64,000 nt of DNA, from NCBI GenBank assembly GCA_016185345.1, contig JACPNS010000021.1, positions 221,356 through 285,355 on the forward strand, written 5' to 3'. Position 1 is the first letter of the stretch; each line of letters starts with the position of its first letter. This DNA comes from Solirubrobacterales bacterium. Its GTDB lineage: Bacteria; Actinomycetota; Thermoleophilia; Solirubrobacterales; JACPNS01. The notes beneath the pieces were generated by a model. The model saw nothing but the letters and a program-made list of their open reading frames with translations, made no database searches and was not told where the DNA came from. The translations under genes and the position numbers were made by a program. Below are positions 32,286 through 43,545 of this stretch, one piece after another.

Positions 32286-34409
32286 TCAGCGGCGGCGGAA
32301 CGACCGCGTGCTGACTCCGACGTTTCCTGCCGCATCGGTGGCCCTCACGGTGACCGTGTAGGTGCCGCGCTTGAGGCCTGAGTACGTCTTGGGCGATGTA
32401 CAAGCCGACTGCGCCGACGCGGTCGGACCGCTCAGCTGGCAGGTACGGCCGGTGACCCCGACGTTGTCGGTCGCGGTGAAGACGACCGAGACCGAACTAC
32501 CGCTGATCGACTGACCTGCAGTGGGCGAAGTGATCGTCACGACGGGCGCAGTGGTGTCAGCGGGCGCGACATTTACGGTGAACGTCGTCGATGCGCTTGC
32601 GGAGTTTCCGGCGGCGTCGATCGCCGTGACGGCGATGGTGTGCGAGCCGTTGGAAAGACCTGAGTACGCCTGACCTGCGGAGCAGACCGTAGCCGCACCC
32701 GCGTCGAGTCGACAGGTGGTGCCGGTCACGCCGACATTGTCAGTGGCAGTGAAGTTCAGCGTTGTGCTCGATGACGCGATCGTGGAGCCGGTCTGCGGCG
32801 AGCTGATTGACACAACCGGGGCCTGAGTGTCGGACGGCGGACCCGTCTGGACCGAGAACGTACGGACGAACGTGCTCGACCATCCAAGGCTGTCCGTGGC
32901 GTTGATGGTGAAGGAATGTGAACCGTTCGCGAGACCTGTCAGCTCGACGTGACCGTGGCCGTCGGTGGACGTGCAGTCGGTCGCCGAAGCGCCGTCAAGA
33001 CTGCAGTTGGCTGTGAAGACATTCGCATCGGAGATCATCACATGCACTGAGGTGCTGGCACCGGAGAGGACCGCGCCTTCGGTGGGGTCGGGTACCGAGA
33101 CGATTGGTGCCTTGGTGTCGACGGCGAACGAGACGCTCCTCGATCGCTTGCCTGTAGCGTTGGTCACCGCGATCTGAAGCGTGTACGCGCCGTCGGCAAC
33201 GCTTGGCGTGCCGAGCAGGCTGGCGATGCTGACCGGCGACGCGCAGGGCACCGGTGCGGAGCGGTTGATCTGGCAGGTTACGCTTGTGGCACCGCTGGTG
33301 GTGAACGAGGCCGAGACTGCGCTGCTCGTGCCTGTCGAATTGGCGGCAGGCGAAGTGATGCTCACGGACGGCAGCCCGCTTGTCGACGGGGGCGTCATCG
33401 TCGGATTGACGTACGCAAGCGCGATGCCCATCACCGAATCGAGTTCCTGCGAGTGTTCAGGCCCGGCGTAATATCGCGCGTTCAATCGCAGGGTGTCGCC
33501 CTGGGTCATCCACCCAGCGGGCGCGCCGAGCGGGCTGCCATAGCAGGAGGTCATCGACGAGATTCTCTTGCGGCCGATCGGAAGACTCGTGTCGATGAAG
33601 CCCGGCGACTCACCGAAACCGGGCTGCGAAACACAGAGGTCAGTACCGCGGTTGATGTTCTCGACCTGCAGGTTCAGCGAGTCGTCGTGCAGGTGGCCGG
33701 CAGTGCCGACCATCGCGCCCGAAATCGGTGCCGTCACATCCAACGTTTTGTCGCTGAGGCCGGAAGGCACACTGAATTCCGAATCTCCGCAGCCGTCGGC
33801 GTCGAGCCAGACCGGCCGCACGGCAGTGCGCGAAGTGTTGTCTGCGCCCGTTGCCCACTTGTATTCGACTTCGATGTAGACGGTCTGAGGACTTGCCTTG
33901 ACGTTCATCAAGTCTGCAACCAGGTGCAACTGGTCAGTGGAACCAAGCTTGACCCCGAAGTTGCTGCCGGTGAAGTCCACCGGCGTGCGCTCGTTGCCCG
34001 AGGCAAAGATCCGCTCCGTGAACTGACTTCCCGCTACGCCGCCGAAACCGGTCGGGCACATTGCGTCCGTGCGGCCGCCTCCGCTGGCCATCAACACCAT
34101 GTGGTGCATCATGGCGTCTGTGTTCCAGTTGGCTGTGGTGCCGTCGGCGTAGACCATGTTGGCCTTCATACCGGTGAGCGTGCAGGCAGCACCTGGGCAG
34201 GGCCTCTGCACGTTCAATGACAGTTGGTTTTCGATCATCCCCATACCGGCTTTGCCCGCGTTTGGGTCACCGTTGCCGGCTGGGATCGTGTACGGACCGT
34301 ACTTGACCGTGGTTGTGCCGATCGCCGCTTGCGAAGTCGCGGCAGTGACAAGAAACATCGTGACGAGCACACAGAGCGTGATCGTCATTCGAATAGGACG
34401 CGTCGTCAT
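32286..34409 (-). CDS. secreted PHM-like copper monooxygenase-fold protein with four Ig-like domains
   Basis: A 707-aa protein with a signal peptide (about 9-29). Residues ~32-335 match the layout of peptidylglycine alpha-hydroxylating monooxygenase: H102-H103-M ('MMHHMVL'), H162 ('QLHLVAD'), H239-x-H241 ('GHLHDD') and M327 ('DSVMGIALAY'). These correspond to all CuH and CuM ligands known in PHM. Four Ig-like repeats follow (about 345-432, 433-523, 524-615, 616-707), with repeated 'TDNVGVTG', 'YSGL' and 'DAAGN'. The C-terminus is 'FRRR'. A GGGGGGGAG ribosome-binding site precedes the ATG. Copper binding and hydroxylation are inferred, not shown. Confidence 0.75.
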   Translation of the reverse strand: MTTRPIRMTITLCVLVTMFLVTAATSQAAIGTTTVKYGPYTIPAGNGDPNAGKAGMGMIENQLSLNVQRPCPGAACTLTGMKANMVYADGTTANWNTDAMMHHMVLMASGGGRTDAMCPTGFGGVAGSQFTERIFASGNERTPVDFTGSNFGVKLGSTDQLHLVADLMNVKASPQTVYIEVEYKWATGADNTSRTAVRPVWLDADGCGDSEFSVPSGLSDKTLDVTAPISGAMVGTAGHLHDDSLNLQVENINRGTDLCVSQPGFGESPGFIDTSLPIGRKRISSMTSCYGSPLGAPAGWMTQGDTLRLNARYYAGPEHSQELDSVMGIALAYVNPTMTPPSTSGLPSVSITSPAANSTGTSSAVSASFTTSGATSVTCQINRSAPVPCASPVSIASLLGTPSVADGAYTLQIAVTNATGKRSRSVSFAVDTKAPIVSVPDPTEGAVLSGASTSVHVMISDANVFTANCSLDGASATDCTSTDGHGHVELTGLANGSHSFTINATDSLGWSSTFVRTFSVQTGPPSDTQAPVVSISSPQTGSTIASSSTTLNFTATDNVGVTGTTCRLDAGAATVCSAGQAYSGLSNGSHTIAVTAIDAAGNSASASTTFTVNVAPADTTAPVVTITSPTAGQSISGSSVSVVFTATDNVGVTGRTCQLSGPTASAQSACTSPKTYSGLKRGTYTVTVRATDAAGNVGVSTRSFRRR

Positions 34410-34507
34410 GTTCTCTCCCCCCCAGGAGTCAGATTGGCCACGCGCGTCACGCGCGACGGCTTGCGTTCAGCGAATACTAACGACCAGTCGACGGCGGCAG
34501 CAGACGA

Positions 34508-34580
<73 letters not shown>

Positions 34581-34762
34581 GTGCGAGCGGTGATCTTAGC
34601 GGTCAGCCGGGTGCGTTCAAACGTGTCGCTGCTGCACTTTCGGTTGCTTATTACTCATGGGGTATTAAGGCATCGTCATTTTGTCCAGTGTTACCCGCTA
34701 TTTGCGTGTTTTCTTACCCCGTTTGGTTCAACAATTAATGCTGATAGGCCGATGAAACAGGC
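34581..34762 (+). promoter_or_regulatory. AT-richer intergenic region upstream of the diguanylate cyclase
   Basis: About 180 bases clearly lower in GC than the surroundings, with T-runs ('CATTTTGTCC', 'GTGTTTTCTTACC') and 'GGGGTATTAAGG'. It must hold the promoter of the next gene. I see no definite -35/-10 pair or riboswitch fold. The other side (34410-34507) is the promoter region of the secreted protein gene and shows nothing specific. Confidence 0.4.
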
Positions 34763-35854
34763 ATGGCAGACTCTTGGCTGATCCGCGACGGTATGGACCG
34801 TGAGCGGATGCTCGACATGGATAAGCGCATCCAGCCGCTTCGGACGGCGGCGCTTGGCGTGCTCGGAGCGACTCTGCTCATCGGTACGCCGTGGATGGGC
34901 GTGCGCACAATCGGCGCGTTGTTGATTGCCGTAATCGTCGCTGGAATCTTTTTCAAGGTCGCAGCCTCGAAAACGGAAGACTTCGAAAAGCCCGAATACG
35001 TTCTCTTTGCGGGCTGGGCCGGAGCGGAGGTCTTGATCGCGATCTGCATCGTGATCACCGGCGGGGCCACGTCGCCGGCACTTGCGTGGATGGCGATTCC
35101 AGTCGTGACTTTGAGCGCTCGCTTCTCGACTCGCGGAGTCGTCGTTGGCGTAGTCACAACTGAACTTCTTTTGATTGCGGCGATCCTGTCGCGCAACACC
35201 GATGCCATTCTGGACAATCCGATGTATCAGGGGGCGAGCGTCGCCCTGGTCCTTTCCGTCGCCATCCTCTCAACAGCGCTGATGCGTTCAGACGTCGAGC
35301 ACCGAACCGAAGCCGTGATCGACCCGCTCACCGGTCTGCTAAACCGCACCGCCCTGCGCAATCGCACCGTGGAGCTAGCGCAACGCTCTGCCTACACCGC
35401 CGAGCCTGTGGGCGTGATCGTCGCCGACATCGACCACTTCAAGCGCATCAACGACCAGCACGGGCATGCCGTCGGCGACGCAGTGCTCAAGGACATCGCC
35501 TACGTGATGCGCAAGGAGCTGCGTGCCTTCGACCTTGCTTACCGAATCGGCGGCGAGGAATTTCTCGTGCTTCTGCCGGGCGCGAACTCCGAAGAAGCGA
35601 AGGAATTCGCCGACGAGCTCCACAAGGTGCTTGGCGCTGCCCCACGCGGCGGGCAGGCCGTCACGATGAGCTTTGGTGTGAGCGCATCTCGATACGGCGA
35701 CATCTTCGATTACGACAAGATCTTCGAGCACGCCGACGCGGCGCTCTATCTCGCCAAGAACAGTGGCCGCGACCAGGTTCGCGTTGCCGACGATGAGAAG
35801 AGCGTGGCCGGTGCCGGCGGCGGATTTGCGCGCCACGCTTCGCGCGCAAGCTGA
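34763..35854 (+). CDS. membrane diguanylate cyclase (GGDEF domain)
   Basis: A 363-aa protein. The N-terminal half has about six membrane spans (25-175). The GGDEF domain is about 183-345, with 'DPLTGLLNR', metal-binding Asp222 in 'ADIDHFKRIND' and active-site GGEEF at 263-267. An inhibitory site R254-A-F-D257 stands exactly five residues before GGEEF, so feedback control by c-di-GMP is expected. It makes c-di-GMP from two GTP. There is no EAL domain. The input domain resembles an uncharacterised integral membrane sensor. Confidence 0.93.
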   Translation: MADSWLIRDGMDRERMLDMDKRIQPLRTAALGVLGATLLIGTPWMGVRTIGALLIAVIVAGIFFKVAASKTEDFEKPEYVLFAGWAGAEVLIAICIVITGGATSPALAWMAIPVVTLSARFSTRGVVVGVVTTELLLIAAILSRNTDAILDNPMYQGASVALVLSVAILSTALMRSDVEHRTEAVIDPLTGLLNRTALRNRTVELAQRSAYTAEPVGVIVADIDHFKRINDQHGHAVGDAVLKDIAYVMRKELRAFDLAYRIGGEEFLVLLPGANSEEAKEFADELHKVLGAAPRGGQAVTMSFGVSASRYGDIFDYDKIFEHADAALYLAKNSGRDQVRVADDEKSVAGAGGGFARHASRAS

Positions 35855-35899
35855 ACCACCCGGACTGATCCGGTCGCCGAGCAGCTACGAATACAAGTC

Positions 35900-36349
35900 G
35901 TGGCTCACTACAAAGCGATTGTGAATACTGAACTTCCGCCTGAGCAGGCGTTTGCGCTCATGGCCGACTTCTCCAACGCGGAGGGCTGGGATCCAGCCAC
36001 GATTGAATCCAAACAACTTGGCGACGGCCCGGTAGCAGCCGGCGCACGCTTCGAATTGACTATGGAGATCTTCGGCCGTGAAAACTCGATCGTCTACGAG
36101 ATCGTCGAATTCGACGCGCCGAATCGGGTCGTACTTCGCGGCGAGAACTCGGGCTCGGTTTCGATCGACGAGATCTCCGTGGCGCCGCACGAAAGTGGCT
36201 CGACTGTTACCTATGAAGCAACGGTAACCATGAAAGGCGCATACAAAGTGATCGGTCCGCTGTTCGCGCCCGTCTTCAAGAAGATGGGCGACGAGGCGCG
36301 CGAAAAGATCGCGCCCTGGCTCAATCAGCACGCGTCCGTCCCCTCGTGA
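35900..36349 (+). CDS. SRPBCC-family protein
   Basis: A 149-aa START/Bet v1-like protein: 'ELPPEQAFALMADFSNAEGWDPATIES', then 'FELTMEIFGRENSIVYEIVEFDAPNRVVLRG' and a C-terminal helix 'KMGDEAREKIAPWLNQ'. The fold binds hydrophobic ligands, and several members act with oxidoreductases. The GTG start has no strong ribosome-binding site. It overlaps the next gene by 4 bp (GTGA), implying joint production. Confidence 0.85.
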   Translation: MAHYKAIVNTELPPEQAFALMADFSNAEGWDPATIESKQLGDGPVAAGARFELTMEIFGRENSIVYEIVEFDAPNRVVLRGENSGSVSIDEISVAPHESGSTVTYEATVTMKGAYKVIGPLFAPVFKKMGDEAREKIAPWLNQHASVPS

Positions 36350-37770
36350 GTCCGCGCCGCGTCGCAGTAATCGGAGCGACCGGCTACGTCGGTGGGCGCC
36401 TGCTTGACCGACTGGTTGCCGACGGCTTTGCCGTATCGGCGCTCGCACGAACACCGGCGAAGCTGGCGAGTGCGGTGACCGCCGCTGAGGGTGCGATCGC
36501 CGTGCACCGCGCGGATGTGCAAGACGTGGACTCGCTCGCCGAAGGGCTGGAGGGATGCGAAGCCGCGCTCTATCTCGTTCACTCGATGGGCGAGGGAGCG
36601 AGCTTCGTGGACACAGACACCGTCGGCGCGAGAAACTTCGCAGTCGCCTGCGAGAAGGCCGGCGTCGGCCAGATCATTTACCTGAGCGGGCTCGGTTCCG
36701 AGGACGGCGATCTCTCCGAACACCTCAGCAGTCGGCACGCGACCGGAGATGCCCTGCGCGAAGGTTCGGTGCCCGTAACTGAGCTGCGCGCCGCGATCGT
36801 CGTTGGATCGGGGAGCGCGAGCTTTGAGATCGTCCGCGATCTTTCACGCAAGCTTCCTGTGATGGTCGCTCCGAAGTGGGTCAGCAGTCGCTGCGAGGCG
36901 ATCGGGATCCGCGACGTGGTCAGCTATCTCGTGGGCACGCTCGACGAGCCGCGCACGCTCGGTCAGACGCTCGACATCGGCTGCGGCGAAGTCTTGACTT
37001 ACCGCCGGATGATGGAGATCTGCGCCGAGGAGCAGGGGCGCAAGTGCGTGATCATCACCGTTCCAGTTCTTACGCCGCGCCTCAGTTCGTACTGGCTCCA
37101 CCTCGTGACGAGCGTTGACATGAAGATCGCCCGACCGCTGATCGAGGGCCTGCGCAACGACGTCGTCACCCAGGATCATCGGATTCGCGAGTGGATGGAT
37201 GTTGAACCAGCCGACTACCGCACGTCGGTGCGCCGCGCGCTTGACCGCGAGCTCGGCCGAACTCGTCGCGAGTCGCGTTGGACGGACGCGGGGCTGCCCG
37301 CAAAGGTGAAACCTTCGGTCAAAGCATTCAAGGACAGTCGCAAGTTCGAGACGTCGCTCGCTCCGGAAGAGCTTTTCAGGCGCATTTCCCGCATCGGCGG
37401 GTCGTTCGGTTACGGACGCACCGCAGACATCCTCTGGAAGATTCGCGGGCTGATCGACCGAATCGGCGGCGGACCGGGACTACGCCGCGGTCGTCCGTTC
37501 GGCGCCACGTTGCACACCGGCGACGTTGTTGACTTCTGGCGCGTCGTGGATGTGGATGAGCCGGCGAGCCTTGAGCTTGTTGCCGAGATGCGCGTCCCGG
37601 GCGAGGCCCGGCTTTCGTGGCGGATCGAGCCGACGGAATCCGGTTCAACGCTGGTGCAGACGGCCACACTGACCAACGAGAATCTGCTTTCGGGCCTCTA
37701 CTGGTACTCGATCGCCCCGGCGCACAACTGGGTCTTCAACCGCATGGCGCGGCACCTGATGTCTGCTTGA
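36346..37770 (+). CDS. NAD(P)-binding SDR-type protein fused to a DUF2867/SRPBCC domain
   Basis: A 474-aa two-domain protein. Residues 1-300 are an atypical SDR (NmrA-like) fold with 'VAVIGATGYVGGRLL' (GxxGxxG) and 'YLSGLGSEDGDLSEHLSSRH'. Residues ~315-474 are a DUF2867-type SRPBCC domain ('FETSLAPEELFRRISRIGG', 'DFWRVVDVDEPASLELVAEMRVPGEARLSWRIE', 'YWYSIAPAHNWVF'). The same fusion occurs in E. coli YbjT-like proteins. Substrate is unknown. It is translationally coupled to the single-domain SRPBCC gene upstream. Confidence 0.85.
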   Translation: MSPRRVAVIGATGYVGGRLLDRLVADGFAVSALARTPAKLASAVTAAEGAIAVHRADVQDVDSLAEGLEGCEAALYLVHSMGEGASFVDTDTVGARNFAVACEKAGVGQIIYLSGLGSEDGDLSEHLSSRHATGDALREGSVPVTELRAAIVVGSGSASFEIVRDLSRKLPVMVAPKWVSSRCEAIGIRDVVSYLVGTLDEPRTLGQTLDIGCGEVLTYRRMMEICAEEQGRKCVIITVPVLTPRLSSYWLHLVTSVDMKIARPLIEGLRNDVVTQDHRIREWMDVEPADYRTSVRRALDRELGRTRRESRWTDAGLPAKVKPSVKAFKDSRKFETSLAPEELFRRISRIGGSFGYGRTADILWKIRGLIDRIGGGPGLRRGRPFGATLHTGDVVDFWRVVDVDEPASLELVAEMRVPGEARLSWRIEPTESGSTLVQTATLTNENLLSGLYWYSIAPAHNWVFNRMARHLMSA

Positions 37771-37779
37771 CTTGAAGAC

Positions 37780-38463
37780 ATGTCAAAGAACCTCGTAATC
37801 ACAGGAGCGTCGACCGGAATCGGCGCAGAAACGGCCCGCGCCGCAGTTGCCGCGGGCTGGAAAGTCGCGCTCGGCGCTCGCTCACTCGACAAGCTTGAAG
37901 CGCTGGTCGAAGAGCTCGGCGAGGGCAACGCGATCGCCGTCCAGACAGACGTCACGGATTTTGATCAGGTGCAGCGCCTGGTTGACGAGACGATCGAGCA
38001 GTACGGAAGCGTCGAGGGCGTCTTCGCAAACGCAGGATTCGGCGCCGCCCGCGGGTTCATGAATGAATCCGTCGAGCACTGGCGCGAGATGGTCCTGACC
38101 AACGTGCTCGGCGCCGCGCTCACGATCCGAGCGGCGATGCCGGCGATCATCGACAGCAAGGGCCAGTTCGTGCTGACCGGCAGTATCGCCGGAACTCGCG
38201 CGCTTCCCGGCTCGCTCTACTCGTCAACCAAGTTTGCAGTGCACGGCATGGCCGAGTCGCTCCGTCAGGAGCTCAACGGCACAGGAGCTCGCGTGACGCT
38301 GATTGCGCCGGGAATGGTTGACACCCCGTTCTTCGACAATGGTGCCGGCCCCGGCGCGCTGGTCGCCGAGGACATCGCCCGCGCAGTGATCTACGCGATC
38401 GAGCAGCCCGCGCATGTGGATGTGAACATGATGCTCGTGCGGCCGACGGCGCAAGATCTATAG
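37780..38463 (+). CDS. short-chain dehydrogenase/reductase
   Basis: A 227-aa classical SDR. TGxxxGxG is in 'LVITGASTGIGAET', NAG in 'VFANAGFG', the catalytic Ser in 'VLTGSIAG' and YxxxK in 'LYSSTKFA'. The substrate is unknown. It is 9 nt after the preceding gene and probably in the same operon. Confidence 0.92.
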   Translation: MSKNLVITGASTGIGAETARAAVAAGWKVALGARSLDKLEALVEELGEGNAIAVQTDVTDFDQVQRLVDETIEQYGSVEGVFANAGFGAARGFMNESVEHWREMVLTNVLGAALTIRAAMPAIIDSKGQFVLTGSIAGTRALPGSLYSSTKFAVHGMAESLRQELNGTGARVTLIAPGMVDTPFFDNGAGPGALVAEDIARAVIYAIEQPAHVDVNMMLVRPTAQDL

Positions 38464-38497
38464 CCGCCAGCCGCCCAACTAACCTCGCAGGCCATAT

Positions 38498-41017
<2,520 letters not shown>

Positions 41018-41072
41018 TCCTTCCGGCGGAGCAAGCCAGCAACGTTCAAGATCAAGAAGTAGACGTCGGGGA

Positions 41073-42038
41073 TTAGTGCCTGCGCGGGCGCGGCGTCACG
41101 CCGGTCCCCATCTTCTTGGCCGCGTACCCGTCGAGCGAGTTCGCAACGGCGTCGTAGCCAAGCGCGCGGTCCATCGCCTTGGCGTTCACCGCGGTCCAGC
41201 GGCGTAGAGCCCAGTCGCTGCGTCCCGGCTTCTGCAGGCCGGACATCTGGCGAAGCGAACGGGGCATCAGTGTGGCGGCGGCGTGGCCAGCCCACTTCAG
41301 GTTGACGGCGAACGGCCAGTCCTTGACGGAGACGAGGCGAAGGTCTGGTTTGGCGACAAATGAGATCGTCTCGACCGCGGCCTTGCTGGCGCAGAGCTGC
41401 GGGATCATCGACGCGAAGTACTCGCGGTACTCCTCGCGGGAGGCCGGGATCATTGCGGTCGGAATGCCCATCAGTTCGCCGGCAACGACGAACTCCTTCA
41501 GGTAGCGCTCCTGGTCCGCGTCGGTCAGGTCGCCGACGAACTCGCGACGGGCGACGAGGAATGAATAGGCCTGCGCGCAGTGGACCCAGAGCAGTGTGTC
41601 TGGATCGTTGGCCGAGAACTCGCGGCCGGTCACCGGGTCGGTGCCGTGAATGTGGTCGTGGACCGCGCGCACGCGCGCTGCAGCCGCATGCGCGGAATCG
41701 GTGTCCGAGAAGACAACGTGGTGCACATACTGCGCCGTGCGACGAAAGCGACCGAGCGGATCGGTCTTGAAGTCTGAGAACTCCGTGACGCCGGCCATCG
41801 CGAGCGGGTGGAGCGCCTGAATCATCAGCGCGCGGAACCCACCGACGATCGTGATCGGGTGCGAGTGGATCTTCCAGGCGACGCTCTCGGGGCCGAACAA
41901 TCCCCAGTCGGCGTGCTCGTCCAGCTGTGCGTCGATCTCCGCGAGGCGGTCGCGGGTGAAGCGGCTGAATGGCTTGCGCGATTCGAGTGCCGCGGTCTCG
42001 CGCTCAACGGCGCGGTCGGATGCGTGGCGAGCTTCCAT
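41073..42038 (-). CDS. oxygenase MpaB family (DUF2236) protein
   Basis: A 321-aa protein of the DUF2236 family: 'LMIQALHPLAMAGVTEFSDFKTDPLGRFRRTAQYV', 'VRAVHDHIHGTDPVTGREFSANDPDTLLWVHCAQAYSFL'. The conserved His are candidates for haem ligands, as in the related latex-clearing protein and MpaB, which cleave isoprenoid chains oxidatively. The substrate here is unknown. Confidence 0.88.
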   Translation of the reverse strand: MEARHASDRAVERETAALESRKPFSRFTRDRLAEIDAQLDEHADWGLFGPESVAWKIHSHPITIVGGFRALMIQALHPLAMAGVTEFSDFKTDPLGRFRRTAQYVHHVVFSDTDSAHAAAARVRAVHDHIHGTDPVTGREFSANDPDTLLWVHCAQAYSFLVARREFVGDLTDADQERYLKEFVVAGELMGIPTAMIPASREEYREYFASMIPQLCASKAAVETISFVAKPDLRLVSVKDWPFAVNLKWAGHAAATLMPRSLRQMSGLQKPGRSDWALRRWTAVNAKAMDRALGYDAVANSLDGYAAKKMGTGVTPRPRRH

Positions 42039-42090
42039 GTGGACTATTCGGTCGAGCAGTAGATACGGAACTTCTTGTGTAGCTCAGATC

Positions 42091-42130
42091 GTGTCACCGA
42101 GAATCCGGCTCCCTAAACCGAATGTGACAC
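42091..42130. repeat. inverted repeat GTGTCAC/GTGACAC
   Basis: 7-bp arms at 42091-42097 and 42124-42130, 26 nt apart, 53 nt upstream of the MpaB-type start codon on the minus strand. It could be an operator for that gene or a weak terminator region for rmuC. Nothing else is seen in 42039-42231. Confidence 0.35.
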
Positions 42131-42231
42131 TGCTCCGCAGTCTACGGATCGATCGACACGATTGCAACGGCCCGCGAAAAACTTTGCAGTTTGCGGTAAA
42201 CGTTGCTACCGCGAGGTAGATGTCGGGTAGG

Positions 42232-43434
42232 TCAGTTGTCTTCGCTGGACAACAGGCTGAGCACTTCGGGTTCAAACTCGGGCGCAGCGAGTTCTTCGGC
42301 GCCACTCTTCAAGCCGTCGATCTTGTCGATCGTCTTGTCGAGCTCTCGTTCCCGCACGCCAGTGAGGTCGGCCCATGCCCGTGAGGAAGTTTCGAACGCG
42401 CGATTGACCTTTGCGGTCTGCTCTTTGTATTTCTCCCATTGCGCGCGGAAAGTTCCGATCGCGCCCTGGATCTCGCGGGTCTTTGACTCAAGACGGAAGT
42501 TGTCCGAGGACTGGCGGATCACAGCGAGCACCGCGAAGAGCGTGAGCGGCGAGCAGATCACGACATGATTCTGCAGCGCGAAGTTGATGATCGTGGCGTC
42601 CTGTTCGTGGATGAAGCCGTAGATCTGTTCGTTCGGAATGAACACGAGCGTGTAGTCGAGCGTTCCCGCTGAAGGGTTGATGTAGTCGCGCGTGGTGACT
42701 TCCTTGATGCGGCTCCGCGTGTCACGCAGAAACTCTTTCGCGGCGGCGTCCCTCTCGGGATCGGTTTCGGCCTCGAGGTAACGGTTGAATGCCGCCATCG
42801 GCATCTTCACGTCCATGTTCAAAGTGCGCTCGTCGGGCAGCAGAAACGTGAAGTCAGGGCGGCTGCCCTCGGAAGTGGTCTGCTGCTTTCTGTAGCTGAC
42901 GCCCTCGATGAAGCCGGCGATGCGCAGCACGTCCTCGGCTACGTGCTCGCCCCATGCGCCGCGGGACTGGCTGCCGGAAAGCGCTTCGTTGAGCTTCTGG
43001 GTGTTCTGCTGGAGAACCTGAGTTGCCTCGCGCGACTGCTTTACGGCTTCTGCGATCTGGCCGAAGCTCTCGACGCGCTGCTTGTCGGTGTTGGTGACGA
43101 ACTCGCGTACGCCCTTCAGCTCGGTGCGGATGTTCTCGAGGCCCTTGTCGATCTCTTGTTGGCGGGCTTTGAGCTGCTGCTCGCCGAGCTCGGTCTCTTG
43201 CTTCAAGTGTGACTTGGCGAGATTGAGAAAACTCTCGGTCTGCTTCTGGGCGACGGCGCTCTGCGACTCGAGCAGGCGGATCTCCAGCTCGCGTTCGTGG
43301 GCGGCGCGATCGCGCTCGAGCTGGGCGAAGAGCTCGGTGCTGCGCGCGGCTTCGGCGCGGGGTTGGACAAAGACGATGTAGGCGGCCAGGCCGAGAATTG
43401 CGATGACGGCGACTGCGAGAAGGGCGATTTCCAT
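42232..43434 (-). CDS. rmuC: DNA recombination protein RmuC
   Basis: A 400-aa protein with an N-terminal membrane span (about 3-20). A long coiled coil follows (about 25-130, rich in E, Q, R and L). The RmuC nuclease-like core is about 150-360: 'GAWGEHVAEDVLRIAGF', 'RPDFTFLLPDERTLNMDVKMP', 'ALQNHVVICSPLTLFAVL'. RmuC limits recombination at inverted repeats and is predicted to be a PD-(D/E)XK-type nuclease. A LexA-like box lies 32 nt upstream of its start codon, suggesting SOS control. Confidence 0.94.
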   Translation of the reverse strand: MEIALLAVAVIAILGLAAYIVFVQPRAEAARSTELFAQLERDRAAHERELEIRLLESQSAVAQKQTESFLNLAKSHLKQETELGEQQLKARQQEIDKGLENIRTELKGVREFVTNTDKQRVESFGQIAEAVKQSREATQVLQQNTQKLNEALSGSQSRGAWGEHVAEDVLRIAGFIEGVSYRKQQTTSEGSRPDFTFLLPDERTLNMDVKMPMAAFNRYLEAETDPERDAAAKEFLRDTRSRIKEVTTRDYINPSAGTLDYTLVFIPNEQIYGFIHEQDATIINFALQNHVVICSPLTLFAVLAVIRQSSDNFRLESKTREIQGAIGTFRAQWEKYKEQTAKVNRAFETSSRAWADLTGVRERELDKTIDKIDGLKSGAEELAAPEFEPEVLSLLSSEDN

Positions 43435-43465
43435 GATCAGGCCATCTTGTCAGGGATGTTGGACG

Positions 43466-43477
43466 GAACGTACGTTC
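43466..43477. promoter_or_regulatory. LexA (SOS) box GAACGTACGTTC
   Basis: A perfect 12-bp palindrome of the form GAAC-N4-GTTC, the LexA operator of Gram-positive bacteria. With its flank it matches the actinobacterial consensus CGAACRNRYGTTYG at 13 of 14 positions. It sits in the divergent region between rmuC (start 43434) and comEA (start 43546). Confidence 0.7.
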
Positions 43478-43545
43478 GGTTAGTCGCAGTTATTTTGCTG
43501 AAATCGGTCTTGATCTGTTACGCGCCGATCCGTAGCGTCGGCCGG

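Noticed and set aside
34620..34690. Sigma-F/B-type promoter (GTTT...GGGTAT) upstream of the diguanylate cyclase
   Set aside because: A GGGGTAT is present, but the -35 counterpart is only GTTG at a short spacing, too weak to claim.
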